Shown: positions 25,391 to 34,710 of the stretch, one piece after another | Layout: each line of letters opens with the position of its first letter | Numbering within the stretch: position 1 is the stretch's first letter | Assembly: GCA_000145985.1 (NCBI GenBank) | Contig: CP002098.1 | Span: forward strand, 867,853 to 904,181 | Length of the DNA: 36,329 nt | Direction: 5' to 3' | Origin: Ignisphaera aggregans DSM 17230 | Lineage (GTDB): Archaea > Thermoproteota > Thermoprotei_A > Sulfolobales > Ignisphaeraceae | Notes under the pieces: generated by a model | Database searches by the model: none | Told to the model about the DNA's origin: nothing | Seen by the model: only the letters and a program-made list of their open reading frames with translations | Translations under genes and position numbers: made by a program

Positions 25391-26683
25391 ATGGTGTTAG
25401 AATATATGTCTAGAGAAGAGATATTCAATGAGATTTATAATGAATTAAAGAATATAAGGATTGTAGATGTCCATCAACATCTAAATCCTGTGGCATTAGC
25501 ACCTAGAGCAATTGACGATATAATATTTTATCACTATCTTGTGACAGAGCTTATAGCTGCTGGAGTACCTAGAGATAAAATGTATTCATTGAAAGGAATA
25601 GAGAGATTAAAAGAATCACTACCATATATGAAGTATATAAGATCTACCACAACATTCTGGTGTCTTAGGAAAATTCTCAGTGATTTGTATGGCGTTGATG
25701 TAAGGGATATAACAGAGGATAACATGGATATAATTGTAAGGAGTATAGAGAGTGTTTTAGGTAATGAGATGAGGGCTCTTGATATACTCAAGAATAGAGT
25801 GCCTATATACAAATCATTTCTAACACTTAATCCTTTAGAGCCAATACCAAGCTATGATAGAGATATATTTGTTGGTGCACTTAGAATGGATCCACTAATA
25901 CCAAATCTATCTAAAGAGAATCTAGAGTCTCTAGAGAAGGTGAGTGGTATTGAGATTAAAAGGCCTAGGGATCTGAGAGAAGGTATTCTAAGTGTTATGA
26001 ATAGATTTAGTAGCTATATAAAAGCGGTGACAATAAGTCTTCAGCCAGATGATACATTTCTCTCTCTATATCCTTCAGAAAACCATGTAGAGCCATATCT
26101 CAAGGTTGTTAAAGCTGGAGGTGTTTTGGATCAGTTTGGGAGAAATATAGTATCTGCATATATCTTCAATACTATTGCTGAATATGTTAAAGAGAGAAAA
26201 ATTGTTGTACAACTCATGTTAGGTGTTAAAAGACCTGTACCAGGAGCAGATCCACATGACTATGCAATAACAATTGCAAATCCAAACCAATTACTAGATC
26301 TAGTAACAATGCTATCTAGATACCCAGATATAGATTTTGATATATTTATAGCTGATGCAACAATGAACCATATGCTAACTGTAATAGCTAAGAACTATCC
26401 AAATGTATTCCTAAGTGGCTACTGGTGGTACTCAATGTATCCAGAGATCATAAGGTCATATCTAAGGATACGCCTACAGATGTTGCCATATAATAAGATA
26501 GGAGGATTCTTTAGTGATGCATATGTAGCAGACTGGGTATATGGAAAAGCAGTATTAGCTAAGACCCAGATAGCATATGTACTTACCGAAATGGTTATAG
26601 AGAGATTCATTGACACTAACCTAGCTATTGAAATTGGTAGAAACCTATTGTACGAAAATGCTATTACTCTCTATAGACTATAG
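25391..26683 (+). CDS. Uronate isomerase (UxaC)-like protein of the amidohydrolase superfamily
   Basis: 430 residues. The N-terminal VDVHQHLNPVALAPRA (His-x-His) and IIFYHYLVTELIAAGVPRD resemble UxaC, the glucuronate/galacturonate isomerase that opens uronate degradation. Further shared features: MKYIRSTTTFWCLRKILSDLYGV, a barrel strand VVQLMLGVKRP, and the C-terminal GGFFSDAYVADWVYG with a likely catalytic Asp. The barrel HxH and distal Asp suggest a metal enzyme. Similarity to true UxaC is partial, and the canonical arginine/histidine motifs are altered, so a related sugar isomerase or hydrolase is possible. It follows the amidohydrolase by 65 bp on the same strand with its own TATA-like ATTTTTATATC (about 25361-25371). 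Confidence 0.65.
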   Translation: MVLEYMSREEIFNEIYNELKNIRIVDVHQHLNPVALAPRAIDDIIFYHYLVTELIAAGVPRDKMYSLKGIERLKESLPYMKYIRSTTTFWCLRKILSDLYGVDVRDITEDNMDIIVRSIESVLGNEMRALDILKNRVPIYKSFLTLNPLEPIPSYDRDIFVGALRMDPLIPNLSKENLESLEKVSGIEIKRPRDLREGILSVMNRFSSYIKAVTISLQPDDTFLSLYPSENHVEPYLKVVKAGGVLDQFGRNIVSAYIFNTIAEYVKERKIVVQLMLGVKRPVPGADPHDYAITIANPNQLLDLVTMLSRYPDIDFDIFIADATMNHMLTVIAKNYPNVFLSGYWWYSMYPEIIRSYLRIRLQMLPYNKIGGFFSDAYVADWVYGKAVLAKTQIAYVLTEMVIERFIDTNLAIEIGRNLLYENAITLYRL

Positions 26684-26809
26684 CAACCAATACCTACTCT
26701 ATCCCCAATCACAACTTTTATCAATACTTATATATCATAGTATCACACCTATCTATAGAATGCCATATGTCATAGACAGATATTGAAAGAATTTTAAAAG
26801 CTTAGAAAT

Positions 26810-27067
26810 CTATTCAATAGCAATACTAAAGGTTTTCTCAATGATTCTCTTTAAAGATTTCCCTATAAACCCTTTAGATCTATTCTCCTTGGATAATCAA
26901 ATATGCCAAATCCATATTCCTTCTTAACACCTCTAGCTCCCAATGATATAGAGACACCATATTTTACTGAAACCCATGGTGAGAAAAATATAGGTAGGGA
27001 ATACCCAGCTTCTTTTGAAAAGAAACAAAGGATAACAATTATTGAGACAACTAAGAGAAGATTTCAT
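26810..27067 (-). pseudogene. Small secreted protein gene with two frameshifts
   Basis: Reading leftward, an ATG at 27065-27067 gives MKS and then loses frame. Skipping one T restores a signal-peptide-like start (MKLLLVVSIIVILCFFSKEA) continuing into GYSLPIFFSPWVSVKYG, VSISLGARGVKKEYG and FGIFDYPRRIDLKGL before a stop at 26863. One frame over from there, coding-like sequence continues as GFIGKSLKRIIEKTF to a stop at 26810. The repaired product would be about 85 residues, exported, with a compact beta-rich body. Composition and signal peptide support a former gene; the two shifts could be real or errors. It lies 57 bp after the downstream end of the three-repeat membrane protein. A plus-strand ORF from 26903 covers the same bases and I reject it. 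Confidence 0.5.
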
Positions 27068-27123
27068 AGATATAAGTGTTTTTATAGAAATGGATTGATA
27101 CATGATGTTAATGAAAAAATCTA

Positions 27124-27840
27124 TTATATAATTTTAGCTGATTCTAAGGCTGATAACAATCTATTCTCTATCATGCTATGCTGTTTGAAGTGTTCATTTG
27201 GATCCTTTGCAAGTGTGTATACCCAATACAGCATAAATATACCTAGAGTCACTATGCTGAGTACTATGTATAGCCCAGTACTTCTATTGGGAAACTCTTT
27301 TTCGAATTTCATAGGCATTGTAACTCCATATTTCCTTAAAACATTTGATGCAAGTTCTAGAAGTCTTGCTTCTCTAATCTCATGTTTCCTAAAATCTTTG
27401 TTTAGGAAGTGAGCGACATAGAACCATATAATTACTCCGAGGAATAGTACTAAAATTGCGTAGAGACCAGCACTCTTCTCACCTTCTTCAGATTTCATCT
27501 CCTGTAATGTGGATTGCATGGATATTACCTCAGGTGAAGAACCTTCTTTTTCTCTAAGCAGATTAACAAGATTCTCATATAACAGATGTGTTCTTCTAAA
27601 ATGTTCATTCCTCCTCTTAACAAGCTTGTACACAACATATATACTTATTATCCCGCCTATTATTAGAACCAAGGTTAATGTTACAAACCCTAGAACAAGT
27701 CCTACAAAGGGTATTGCAAAACTGATCATAGATACTATAAATAGTATTATTGGTAGGAAGGGTAGCCATATAGGCATTATATAGTCTGTCTCTTTAGCCA
27801 TATCAATATATCTTCTAATTTCTAGTATATAGCTTGACAC
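27124..27840 (-). CDS. Membrane protein with three repeated aromatic/EHF modules
   Basis: Up to 238 residues; a second start (MAKETDYIMP) lies 13 residues in. Four or five membrane segments: IWLPFLPIILFIVSMISF, VGLVLGFVTLTLVLIIGGII, LYAILVLFLGVIIWFYVA and TGLYIVLSIVTLGIFMLYWV. After the second, third and fourth, a similar amphipathic module follows: VYKLVKRRNEHFRRTHLLYE, AHFLNKDFRKHEIREARLLE and VYTLAKDPNEHFKQHSMIEN. The last copy resembles the C-terminal part of DUF4234-type membrane proteins. A cytoplasmic helix between copies one and two (residues ~85-110) is acidic. Function unknown. Confidence 0.72.
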   Translation of the reverse strand: MSSYILEIRRYIDMAKETDYIMPIWLPFLPIILFIVSMISFAIPFVGLVLGFVTLTLVLIIGGIISIYVVYKLVKRRNEHFRRTHLLYENLVNLLREKEGSSPEVISMQSTLQEMKSEEGEKSAGLYAILVLFLGVIIWFYVAHFLNKDFRKHEIREARLLELASNVLRKYGVTMPMKFEKEFPNRSTGLYIVLSIVTLGIFMLYWVYTLAKDPNEHFKQHSMIENRLLSALESAKII

Positions 27841-28018
27841 TAGTATACACCCCGAGAAAATTATATTGGAGGTACTATATAAATTTTTCTGTATATAGGA
27901 AATGTATCTTATATCGAATCTATATATTGATGTATTACTGATTTCATCTTAACCAATACGTATTTTTACCCGTATCCTGAGTTTATATGAGAGCAACTAT
28001 AATAGCTTGGTGTAGATT

Positions 28019-29464
28019 ATGACCATAAAGAGTAATAATATGAATAACAGATCTGGAGGGAGCTTTGGAGTGTCTATTGATTATCTTGTTGATGAGATTT
28101 CAAGACTTCTAGATGAGAATGCTCATGAAAGAGTTATATCAATTTTAAGATCCTTGGATAGTGGAACTCTTATTGATCTTATTCTTAGGCTTGATAGTGA
28201 TTATAGAGCTGAACTTCTTGTCATTATCCCTATAGATATGTTTCTCACTATAGCGAATAAGCTCCCCGATGAGGTTTTCTTCCAGTTTGTAACTATTCGT
28301 GGTGTTGATGAGCTTGCTAAAGCTATTGTTAATCTACCTTTTGATGAAGCTACAGATATAGTTGGGAGATTACCATATAGACAGAGGATTCATGTTCTAC
28401 GTCTACTTCCAAGGGATGTAGCATCTGAGATTGAGCGTTTGCTGAGGTATAGTCCTGAAAGCGTTGGAGGTATTATGACTACACAGATACCTATATTTCC
28501 AATGGATATGACTGTTGGTGAAGCTAGAAAGATATATGTTGATAAGGATACTAAGAAGCTATATGATAAGCATTACTATGTCTATGTAGTTGATAATGAT
28601 GGAAAACTATATGGATGGATAGATGTAAGATCATTTCTAACAAAACCTGCGAATCTTAGACTTAGGGAATGTGCTCAAAAACCTCCTGCAGTAGTTAGAG
28701 CTACAGCTGATAGAGAGACTGCTGCAAGGATAGCAATACAGTATGATCTTATGGAGATACCCGTTGTTGACAACGGGGATAAGCTTGTGGGTATAGTCAC
28801 ACTAGATGATATACTCGATGTAGTTGTAAACGAGTTCTCAGAAGATCTATTGAAATACGGAGGTATTCTTGAGGTTATTCGCGGTAGCTATATAGCATCA
28901 TCACCATTGAGATTAGCTATAAAGAGATTTCCAATGATAGCATATCTCTATCTAATGAATACTATAACAGGCTCTATAACAGCAGCATTTACATCAGTTA
29001 TAGAGAGAGTGGCTATCCTAGCAGCATTTCTACCAATGTTAGCAGATAACTCTGGAAACATAGGCTCACAAGCATCGTCACTATCGCTAAGAGCTCTTGT
29101 ACTTGGAGAGATAAAGCCATCTATACGAGATCTTGCCAAAGTTCTTACAAAGGAATTCACTGTAACATCGCTAATGCTTTTATTCTTAGCACCAATATCA
29201 TTTGGAATAGGCTTCTTCGTATCAATGATAGGCGGACTAGAATCATTTAAAGCATTATCAATAGCCAGCATAGTAACTCTTTCATTAGCAGTCTCATGCT
29301 ATATATCAGATCTCATAGGATTTCTCCTACCATTGCTCCTAGCAAAAATGAAGATAGATCCAGCAACAGCTTCAGCACCACTAATAACAACTATAGGCGA
29401 TATAGCAACAGTCTCAACATACTTTGTACTAGCAACACTTCTTACACAGTCCCTAGGTCTATAA
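28019..29464 (+). CDS. mgtE: MgtE magnesium channel/transporter
   Basis: 481 residues with the full MgtE plan: N-terminal superhelical domain (about residues 20-130; LPFDEATDIVGRLPYRQRI), SPESVGGIMTTQIPIFP leading into two CBS domains (about 150-270; IPVVDNGDKLVGIVTLDDIL), a plug helix, and a five-helix membrane domain. The pore signature FLPMLADNSGNIGSQASSL is intact, as is the closing TTIGDIATVSTYF with its conserved Asp. MgtE is a Mg2+-gated channel at the cytoplasmic membrane. The ATG start follows no strong Shine-Dalgarno; ATGs at 28040 and 28046 are alternatives. Length is close to the family norm. Confidence 0.95.
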   Translation: MTIKSNNMNNRSGGSFGVSIDYLVDEISRLLDENAHERVISILRSLDSGTLIDLILRLDSDYRAELLVIIPIDMFLTIANKLPDEVFFQFVTIRGVDELAKAIVNLPFDEATDIVGRLPYRQRIHVLRLLPRDVASEIERLLRYSPESVGGIMTTQIPIFPMDMTVGEARKIYVDKDTKKLYDKHYYVYVVDNDGKLYGWIDVRSFLTKPANLRLRECAQKPPAVVRATADRETAARIAIQYDLMEIPVVDNGDKLVGIVTLDDILDVVVNEFSEDLLKYGGILEVIRGSYIASSPLRLAIKRFPMIAYLYLMNTITGSITAAFTSVIERVAILAAFLPMLADNSGNIGSQASSLSLRALVLGEIKPSIRDLAKVLTKEFTVTSLMLLFLAPISFGIGFFVSMIGGLESFKALSIASIVTLSLAVSCYISDLIGFLLPLLLAKMKIDPATASAPLITTIGDIATVSTYFVLATLLTQSLGL

Positions 29465-29517
29465 ACATCGATGAATCCTATAAACAGTATTTTCCCTATC
29501 TTTGTATCCCTTAACTA

Positions 29518-31290
29518 TCAGATAGCTATATATGTATTCATATCTCTCAATCTTTTCTCTTCTTCACCAACCTGTGACATATATAGCTTATAGAATAACC
29601 CTCTTCTATTCATCAATTCTTCAAATGATCCTTCCTCAGCTATTCTACCATTATCTATCACTATAATTCTATTACATTCCTTTGTTAAAGTTAGCCTATG
29701 TGCTACTATAATTCCTGTTCTTCCTATCATTAGATTCTTAATAGCTTTTCTAATTAGTTCTTCTGTTTCTGCATCTATATTTGACATAGCTTCATCGAGA
29801 ATTACTATATCTGGATTTCTCAGCATAGCTCTTGCTATCGCTATAAGCTGTTTTTCACCTGCTGAAAGTCTTTTTCCTGCTTCACCTGCATCTGTATAAT
29901 ATCCTTTTGGCAATCTTTCTATAAAGCTATGTATTCCTAGTTTTTTACATATTTCTATGACTTCATCATCACTTGCTTCAGGTTTTCCTGCTTTAATATT
30001 CTCCATAATAGTTCCTGTAAAGAGGTAAGTCTCTTGAGGTACATAGCTTATTCTCTGTCTAAGGAATTTCCTACAATATTTAGTTATATCTATACCATCT
30101 ATGAGTATTCTACCCTTTGTAGGTTCATAAAATCTCAGAAGAAGATTTACTAATGACGTTTTCCCTGCACCAGATGGACCTACTATTGCAATTGTCTCAC
30201 CTCTCTTAACAACAAGATTTATATCTTTTAATACATATTCACTACCATTATAGCTAAACCATACATGGTCAAATACTATCTCCCCATTGAGACTATCTTT
30301 ACTCAATCCAGAGAGATCATCAATTCTATCAATTTCTATAACCTCATATATTCTCTCAAAAGATGCTAGAACTATTTGTAGCTGATCATACATACTAATC
30401 AAATCATTTATGGGTCCAGTAAACCTGCCTACATACTGTATAAAAGCTGCAATTATACCCATACTCAGAGAACCTGTAATCACTAAATATCCTCCATATG
30501 AAATCACAATTATTGTTGATAAAGTTGATAATAATCCCATAGATGACCAGAAAAGACTTGCTAATATAGATGCTTTTACAAACATCTTTACAGAATTCCA
30601 AGAAGCCTCTATAAACCTTTCCGACACTGCTTTCTCAGCATTAAATGATTTTATTGCTGATATTCCTGAAAAAGTTTCTTCAGAAATAGTACTTAGATCT
30701 CCTATAGATATACGTGCAGATCTAAAAGCTCTCCTCATTCTCGTGCCAAAGACCCTAGCTATAACTATCATGGGTGGTAATGTAATTAGAATAACTAGCG
30801 TTAGCCCTATATCTAAGAACATCATTGCGCCAATAACGCCTACGATAGTTATAATATCACTCACTATATTAATTAAACCAAGTACAACTGCTTGGCTTAT
30901 ACTCGATGTATCGTTTATTATCCTAGATACAAGATCTCCTATATGTTTATCATTATAGAAACTGATATGGGCATGAAGCAACTTATCATACATCTTTAGC
31001 CTAAGGTTATAGAGAACCTTCTCAGTGAGCATAGAACTATAGTATCCTCTTAAAACTTGTAATATCCATGAAACTATCATTATAGTAAGAAATATTATAG
31101 CTATTGGAATTAGCCCTTCTATACGTCTAGGAATTATGTATCTATCTACAGTAATTCCAATGATATATGGTGGGATAAGGGATAGTAATGTCGATATAAT
31201 GACTATTACTAACAACATTATCAGTAGCTTTTTCTCTATTAAGATCTCTGATAGAAATTTCCTCACTAATAGAAATGTATCTCCATCCAT
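29518..31290 (-). CDS. ABC exporter half-transporter with canonical Walker B, partner of the upstream gene
   Basis: About 590 residues: six membrane helices in the N-terminal ~320 residues (exporter type I) and a nucleotide-binding domain. Walker A GPSGAGKTSLV, Q-loop YVPQETYLF, signature RLSAGEKQLIA (altered from LSGGQ), Walker B VILDEAMSNID with catalytic Glu, and switch His in VAHRLTLT. The ATG at 31288-31290 follows the upstream stop by one base, so the two are translationally coupled. The frame is open to 31392 but that overlaps the upstream gene. The canonical Walker B and His with an altered signature are the complement of the partner's pattern, as in heterodimeric exporters. Confidence 0.9.
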   Translation of the reverse strand: MDGDTFLLVRKFLSEILIEKKLLIMLLVIVIISTLLSLIPPYIIGITVDRYIIPRRIEGLIPIAIIFLTIMIVSWILQVLRGYYSSMLTEKVLYNLRLKMYDKLLHAHISFYNDKHIGDLVSRIINDTSSISQAVVLGLINIVSDIITIVGVIGAMMFLDIGLTLVILITLPPMIVIARVFGTRMRRAFRSARISIGDLSTISEETFSGISAIKSFNAEKAVSERFIEASWNSVKMFVKASILASLFWSSMGLLSTLSTIIVISYGGYLVITGSLSMGIIAAFIQYVGRFTGPINDLISMYDQLQIVLASFERIYEVIEIDRIDDLSGLSKDSLNGEIVFDHVWFSYNGSEYVLKDINLVVKRGETIAIVGPSGAGKTSLVNLLLRFYEPTKGRILIDGIDITKYCRKFLRQRISYVPQETYLFTGTIMENIKAGKPEASDDEVIEICKKLGIHSFIERLPKGYYTDAGEAGKRLSAGEKQLIAIARAMLRNPDIVILDEAMSNIDAETEELIRKAIKNLMIGRTGIIVAHRLTLTKECNRIIVIDNGRIAEEGSFEELMNRRGLFYKLYMSQVGEEEKRLRDMNTYIAI

Positions 31291-31291
31291 T

Positions 31292-33046
31292 TTATCTCTC
31301 TTCAATTCTATCACCTTCACCAAGAAACGACATATATATCCTATAGTATAGACCTTTTCTAGCAATAAGCTCATCATGTGTTCCCTCTTCAACTATCTCT
31401 CCATTATCCATAACTATGATTCTATTAGCAAGTTTTGTGAGTGATATTCTCTGTGTAGCTATAATAGCTGTTTTACCCCTTAGAACCTCCTCAAGATCAT
31501 CAACAAGTTGTTTCTCTGTCTCTGCATCTAGATTTGACACAGGATCGTCTAGCAATAGGATTTTTGGATCCCCTACAAGAGCTCTTGCAATAGCTATCCT
31601 CTGTCTCTGACCTCCTGAAAGGTTTAATCCTCTCTCCCCGACTATAGTATTATATTTATTTGGAAGAGTCTCAATAAAATCATGAATCTTAGCTATTTTA
31701 GCAGCTCTTATAACATCATCAAAAGTTATCCATTTTCTATCCATAGCTATATTCTCAAAAATAGTTCTATTGAATATATATGGCTCTTGAGGTACATAAC
31801 CTATATTTCTTCTTAGATCTTCAATGTTTATCTCTCTAATATCTATACCATCTATGGTTATAGACCCTTCATCAACCTCATAAAATCTCATTAAGAGTTT
31901 TAGTAGTGTTGATTTTCCTGATCCAGGTGGGCCTATTATTACTATCTTCTCTCCTGGCTCTATCCTAAGATTTATGTTTTTAATAACATACTTCCCCTTT
32001 ACATAGCCAAACCACACATTTCTAAAACATATTTCACCTCTAATACTCTTCAAAGATATATTATTGTTTATTGTGATATTGGGTCTCATATCTATTAGCT
32101 CGAACAACCTTCTTGCGGAGACTATAACTGCCTGGTAATCAGCAAATATATTTCCAATCATAGTTAGAGGAAACATAAGCATAAAGAGATATGACATAAA
32201 TGCTGTTAACTCACCTATAGACATCAATCCTCTAATTATCATTATACTGCCATAGAATAAAATAAACGTTGCTAAAATGCCTATGAGAAGAAATGGCATA
32301 CTTCCATAGATACTTCTCATGCGTGCTATTCTTATATTAATTGTATATAGATCTCTATTCCTATCACTATATACCCTAAGCTCTCTCTCCTCTAGAGCAA
32401 GACCCTTAACAGTCTTTATATTTGCCAAATCATTTGATGCTATAGATGTAATTTCACTAACAATCCTTCTAGAATCATCAATAAGAGGTCTAATCATTGA
32501 AGCACTTCTAAAGCTTATGTATGAAGCTATTATAGCTATCACAATACTTATTATAGCAAGCATAACATTCATTGTAAACATAAAATATGAAGCTATAATT
32601 ACTGTTAGTATATCATTTATAAAGAATCTTGACATAGCATTTAGAAACATCGATATTCTCTCACTATCATTTGTTATCCTTGAGATAAACTGCCCAGTGG
32701 TAAACCTATCAAAAAAGTCTAATGATTGTTCAATAGTATTGCTAAAAGCTCTTATTCTAAGCTCATGTGAAACCCCATGTGCAAATCTAGAGCCTGAGTA
32801 AGCTGATACTATCCTTGATAAACTACTAATAATTATTGCTAAAAGAACATATAGAGAATATCTTAAGATGATATTAAAATTGTTAGCCATTATACCCTCA
32901 TCAATCGCATACCTCGTAAACATAGGAATCAATGTTGATGCAAATACTGCTATAGCTGTAAAAATAATTGATATAGTAAACCAATGCCAAGACACACTAA
33001 GAGAAAATTTTATTAGCCTGGTAAATACATTTTTGTATTGTTGCAT
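31292..33046 (-). CDS. ABC exporter half-transporter with degenerate ATP site, partner of the downstream gene
   Basis: 584 residues with a six-helix exporter domain (about 1-320) and one nucleotide-binding domain. Walker A GPPGSGKSTLL and signature NLSGGQRQRIAIARAL are canonical. The Walker B ends LLLDDPVSNLD, with Asp in place of the catalytic Glu, and the switch His is Gln (IATQRISLT). These substitutions mark the degenerate subunit of heterodimeric exporters such as TM287/288 and BmrCD. Substrates of that group are varied (drugs, lipids, peptides), so none is assigned. It is followed after one base by the second subunit. Confidence 0.9.
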   Translation of the reverse strand: MQQYKNVFTRLIKFSLSVSWHWFTISIIFTAIAVFASTLIPMFTRYAIDEGIMANNFNIILRYSLYVLLAIIISSLSRIVSAYSGSRFAHGVSHELRIRAFSNTIEQSLDFFDRFTTGQFISRITNDSERISMFLNAMSRFFINDILTVIIASYFMFTMNVMLAIISIVIAIIASYISFRSASMIRPLIDDSRRIVSEITSIASNDLANIKTVKGLALEERELRVYSDRNRDLYTINIRIARMRSIYGSMPFLLIGILATFILFYGSIMIIRGLMSIGELTAFMSYLFMLMFPLTMIGNIFADYQAVIVSARRLFELIDMRPNITINNNISLKSIRGEICFRNVWFGYVKGKYVIKNINLRIEPGEKIVIIGPPGSGKSTLLKLLMRFYEVDEGSITIDGIDIREINIEDLRRNIGYVPQEPYIFNRTIFENIAMDRKWITFDDVIRAAKIAKIHDFIETLPNKYNTIVGERGLNLSGGQRQRIAIARALVGDPKILLLDDPVSNLDAETEKQLVDDLEEVLRGKTAIIATQRISLTKLANRIIVMDNGEIVEEGTHDELIARKGLYYRIYMSFLGEGDRIEER

Positions 33047-33231
33047 TGTCTATTCAGCACCCATTGCTAAAATTAACGTATATAATATTATACTAGATAT
33101 AGCATAAACTATAGTATATAGGATCTTGCTGGAATTTTTAAGCGCTATATATTCACAACACAATATAGTTACTACTTAATTCGTTTATAAGATATAGGCA
33201 ATGATATTAAAACTGATTCAAAACTGATTCA
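33047..33231. other. Intergenic region before the box C/D sRNA
   Basis: Between the ABC exporter start (33046) and the surface-protein start (33355) are 308 bp without a protein gene. The exporter's own promoter must lie here on the minus strand. On the plus strand GATATTAAAA (33204-33213) is placed as a TATA element for the sRNA below. A tandem AACTGATTCA repeat lies at 33211-33230. Confidence 0.4.
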
Positions 33232-33285
33232 TATAGGTGATGAGTACGCCATCGTCTGAAGATGATGAGAATATTAGCTGATACA
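33232..33285 (+). ncRNA. Box C/D guide sRNA
   Basis: All four boxes are exact: C GTGATGA (33237-33243), a 12-nt guide GTACGCCATCGT, D' CTGA (33256-33259), 2-nt spacer, C' ATGATGA (33262-33268), a 9-nt guide GAATATTAG, and D CTGA (33278-33281). The C-D' spacing of 12 nt is the archaeal optimum; C'-D is short, so only the D' guide may work. By the D+5 rule its target would read ACGAUGGCGUAC with the U at position five 2'-O-methylated; I cannot say which RNA that is. A TATA-like GATATTAAAA lies about 25 bp before the expected 5' end. Size (~50 nt) is normal for archaea. Confidence 0.75.
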
Positions 33286-33354
33286 ACTCCATACTAAGAT
33301 TTATATAGTACTTCTCGTCATAGTTAGTATAGCTTGTAACTGGGTGTAACATCA

Positions 33355-34710
33355 ATGTCTATGTATATGAGGAAAAGCTATATACGTTTAAGCAATGTAG
33401 TTCTATATGTATTCACTATATCGATTCTCCTATTGACATTATTACCATTGTCGTTACATATAGAGAAGCACTCTATTATATATCCATGGTCTATAGCTGG
33501 AGAAACTCCGTTAAATACATCAGTAATACTGTGGATTACGCCCTGGGGACGATTCTATAATCCTAGTACCTTTCCAATAAGATTTATTCCAGGGATAGTT
33601 ATAGCATATGATATGGACTGTGGCTTATGTACATCATCACTTCAGCAATGGCTGAGTATGTCCATGTATTTTCTTAGGGAGCTATATAATTTGAATAGAA
33701 CTGTATTTATAAATCTATTCTGTGAGGAGTATGAGCCAAGCTATATATGGAGAGGAACACTAACCAATGTTACTAAACCTCCTAGTCAGATTATTGAAAA
33801 GCTAAAGAATGTTATAGGAAGTGGGCAAAATGTGTATATAGGGTTTAGTGAGCTAACTGCATGTGTAAATAATGATGTATGTTTATCAAAGTTAATTGAT
33901 ATATATAGCTATCTAAGGAATATCTTTCCAGATGCAAAGCTATATTACTATGGTGGTGGAGGAGATAGTATAGATAAACTTGTTGAGCTATATCAAAAAG
34001 CTAATCTAGATCTTATAGGAATAGATATATGGGAGCTCAGCTATAATAATGGTATAGTTACACTTAGTAGCAACCTACTAAACAAATTGAATCAAATTGC
34101 TAAAAGAGTTGGGTGGAACAATGTAATTCTAGGTGAAATAGGACTTAGAGTAAATGATGAAGAAGCATATATAGAGCCGTGGAATGGGAATAGGAAGATA
34201 AAATATAATCCAAATATAACAAGCATCTATTATAGACATATACTTAGTGATTTAGTCAATAAAAGTGTTACACCTGCATATATAGGTATATGGGCATGGA
34301 ATGACAATGTTTTTGCTATAGATAATAGAATAGATATACTTAGTGCAATAGAGGAAAGCGTATATGGTGTAACAACCACAACAACTATTATACCAAGTCC
34401 ATCACCAACTACAACAACTATAACTGTTATCTATACAGTAACATCTCCAACAACTATCTATACAACAACCACTATTCCTACAACAATAACAACTACGATT
34501 ACACAACCTACAACAATAGTAAGCACAATCACAACTACTATAACATCAAAAGTGGTGGAAGTATCAACCACTACAAAAACTACAACAACAACTATTACTC
34601 AAGGCTTAGAGCAAATCACTCTATATAGAGTTCTCATAACGATATTCATTATAACGACAATAATATCCACACTACTATATCTATATACAAGATATAGACA
34701 TAGAACATAG
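33355..34710 (+). CDS. Large surface protein: TIM-barrel-like ectodomain, Thr-rich stalk, C-terminal membrane anchor
   Basis: 451 residues. Signal or anchor helix at ~12-31 (LSNVVLYVFTISILLLTLLP); a globular region ~50-340; a Thr-rich stalk, about 345-425, with runs of TTTTTI, TTTIT and PTTI; a final span (TLYRVLITIFIITTIISTLL) and a basic tail. The globular part has strands ending GIVIAYDMDCGLC, VFINLFCEEY, YIGFSELTACV, LDLIGIDIWELSYN, ILGEIGLRVN and AYIGIWAWND, an order reminiscent of glycoside-hydrolase barrels in which IGEIGL and FCEEY might supply carboxylates. No family is assigned. Stalk threonines would suit O-glycosylation. The ATG follows GGGTG. Confidence 0.78.
   Translation: MSMYMRKSYIRLSNVVLYVFTISILLLTLLPLSLHIEKHSIIYPWSIAGETPLNTSVILWITPWGRFYNPSTFPIRFIPGIVIAYDMDCGLCTSSLQQWLSMSMYFLRELYNLNRTVFINLFCEEYEPSYIWRGTLTNVTKPPSQIIEKLKNVIGSGQNVYIGFSELTACVNNDVCLSKLIDIYSYLRNIFPDAKLYYYGGGGDSIDKLVELYQKANLDLIGIDIWELSYNNGIVTLSSNLLNKLNQIAKRVGWNNVILGEIGLRVNDEEAYIEPWNGNRKIKYNPNITSIYYRHILSDLVNKSVTPAYIGIWAWNDNVFAIDNRIDILSAIEESVYGVTTTTTIIPSPSPTTTTITVIYTVTSPTTIYTTTTIPTTITTTITQPTTIVSTITTTITSKVVEVSTTTKTTTTTITQGLEQITLYRVLITIFIITTIISTLLYLYTRYRHRT

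Noticed and set aside
26903-27412. 169-codon plus-strand ORF
   Set aside because: It is antisense to the three-repeat membrane protein and to the small secreted pseudogene, both of which have membrane or signal segments in frame.
31291-31392. 34-residue N-terminal extension of the second ABC exporter subunit
   Set aside because: It lies within the upstream gene; the ATG at 31290, one base after that gene's stop, fits the family start.
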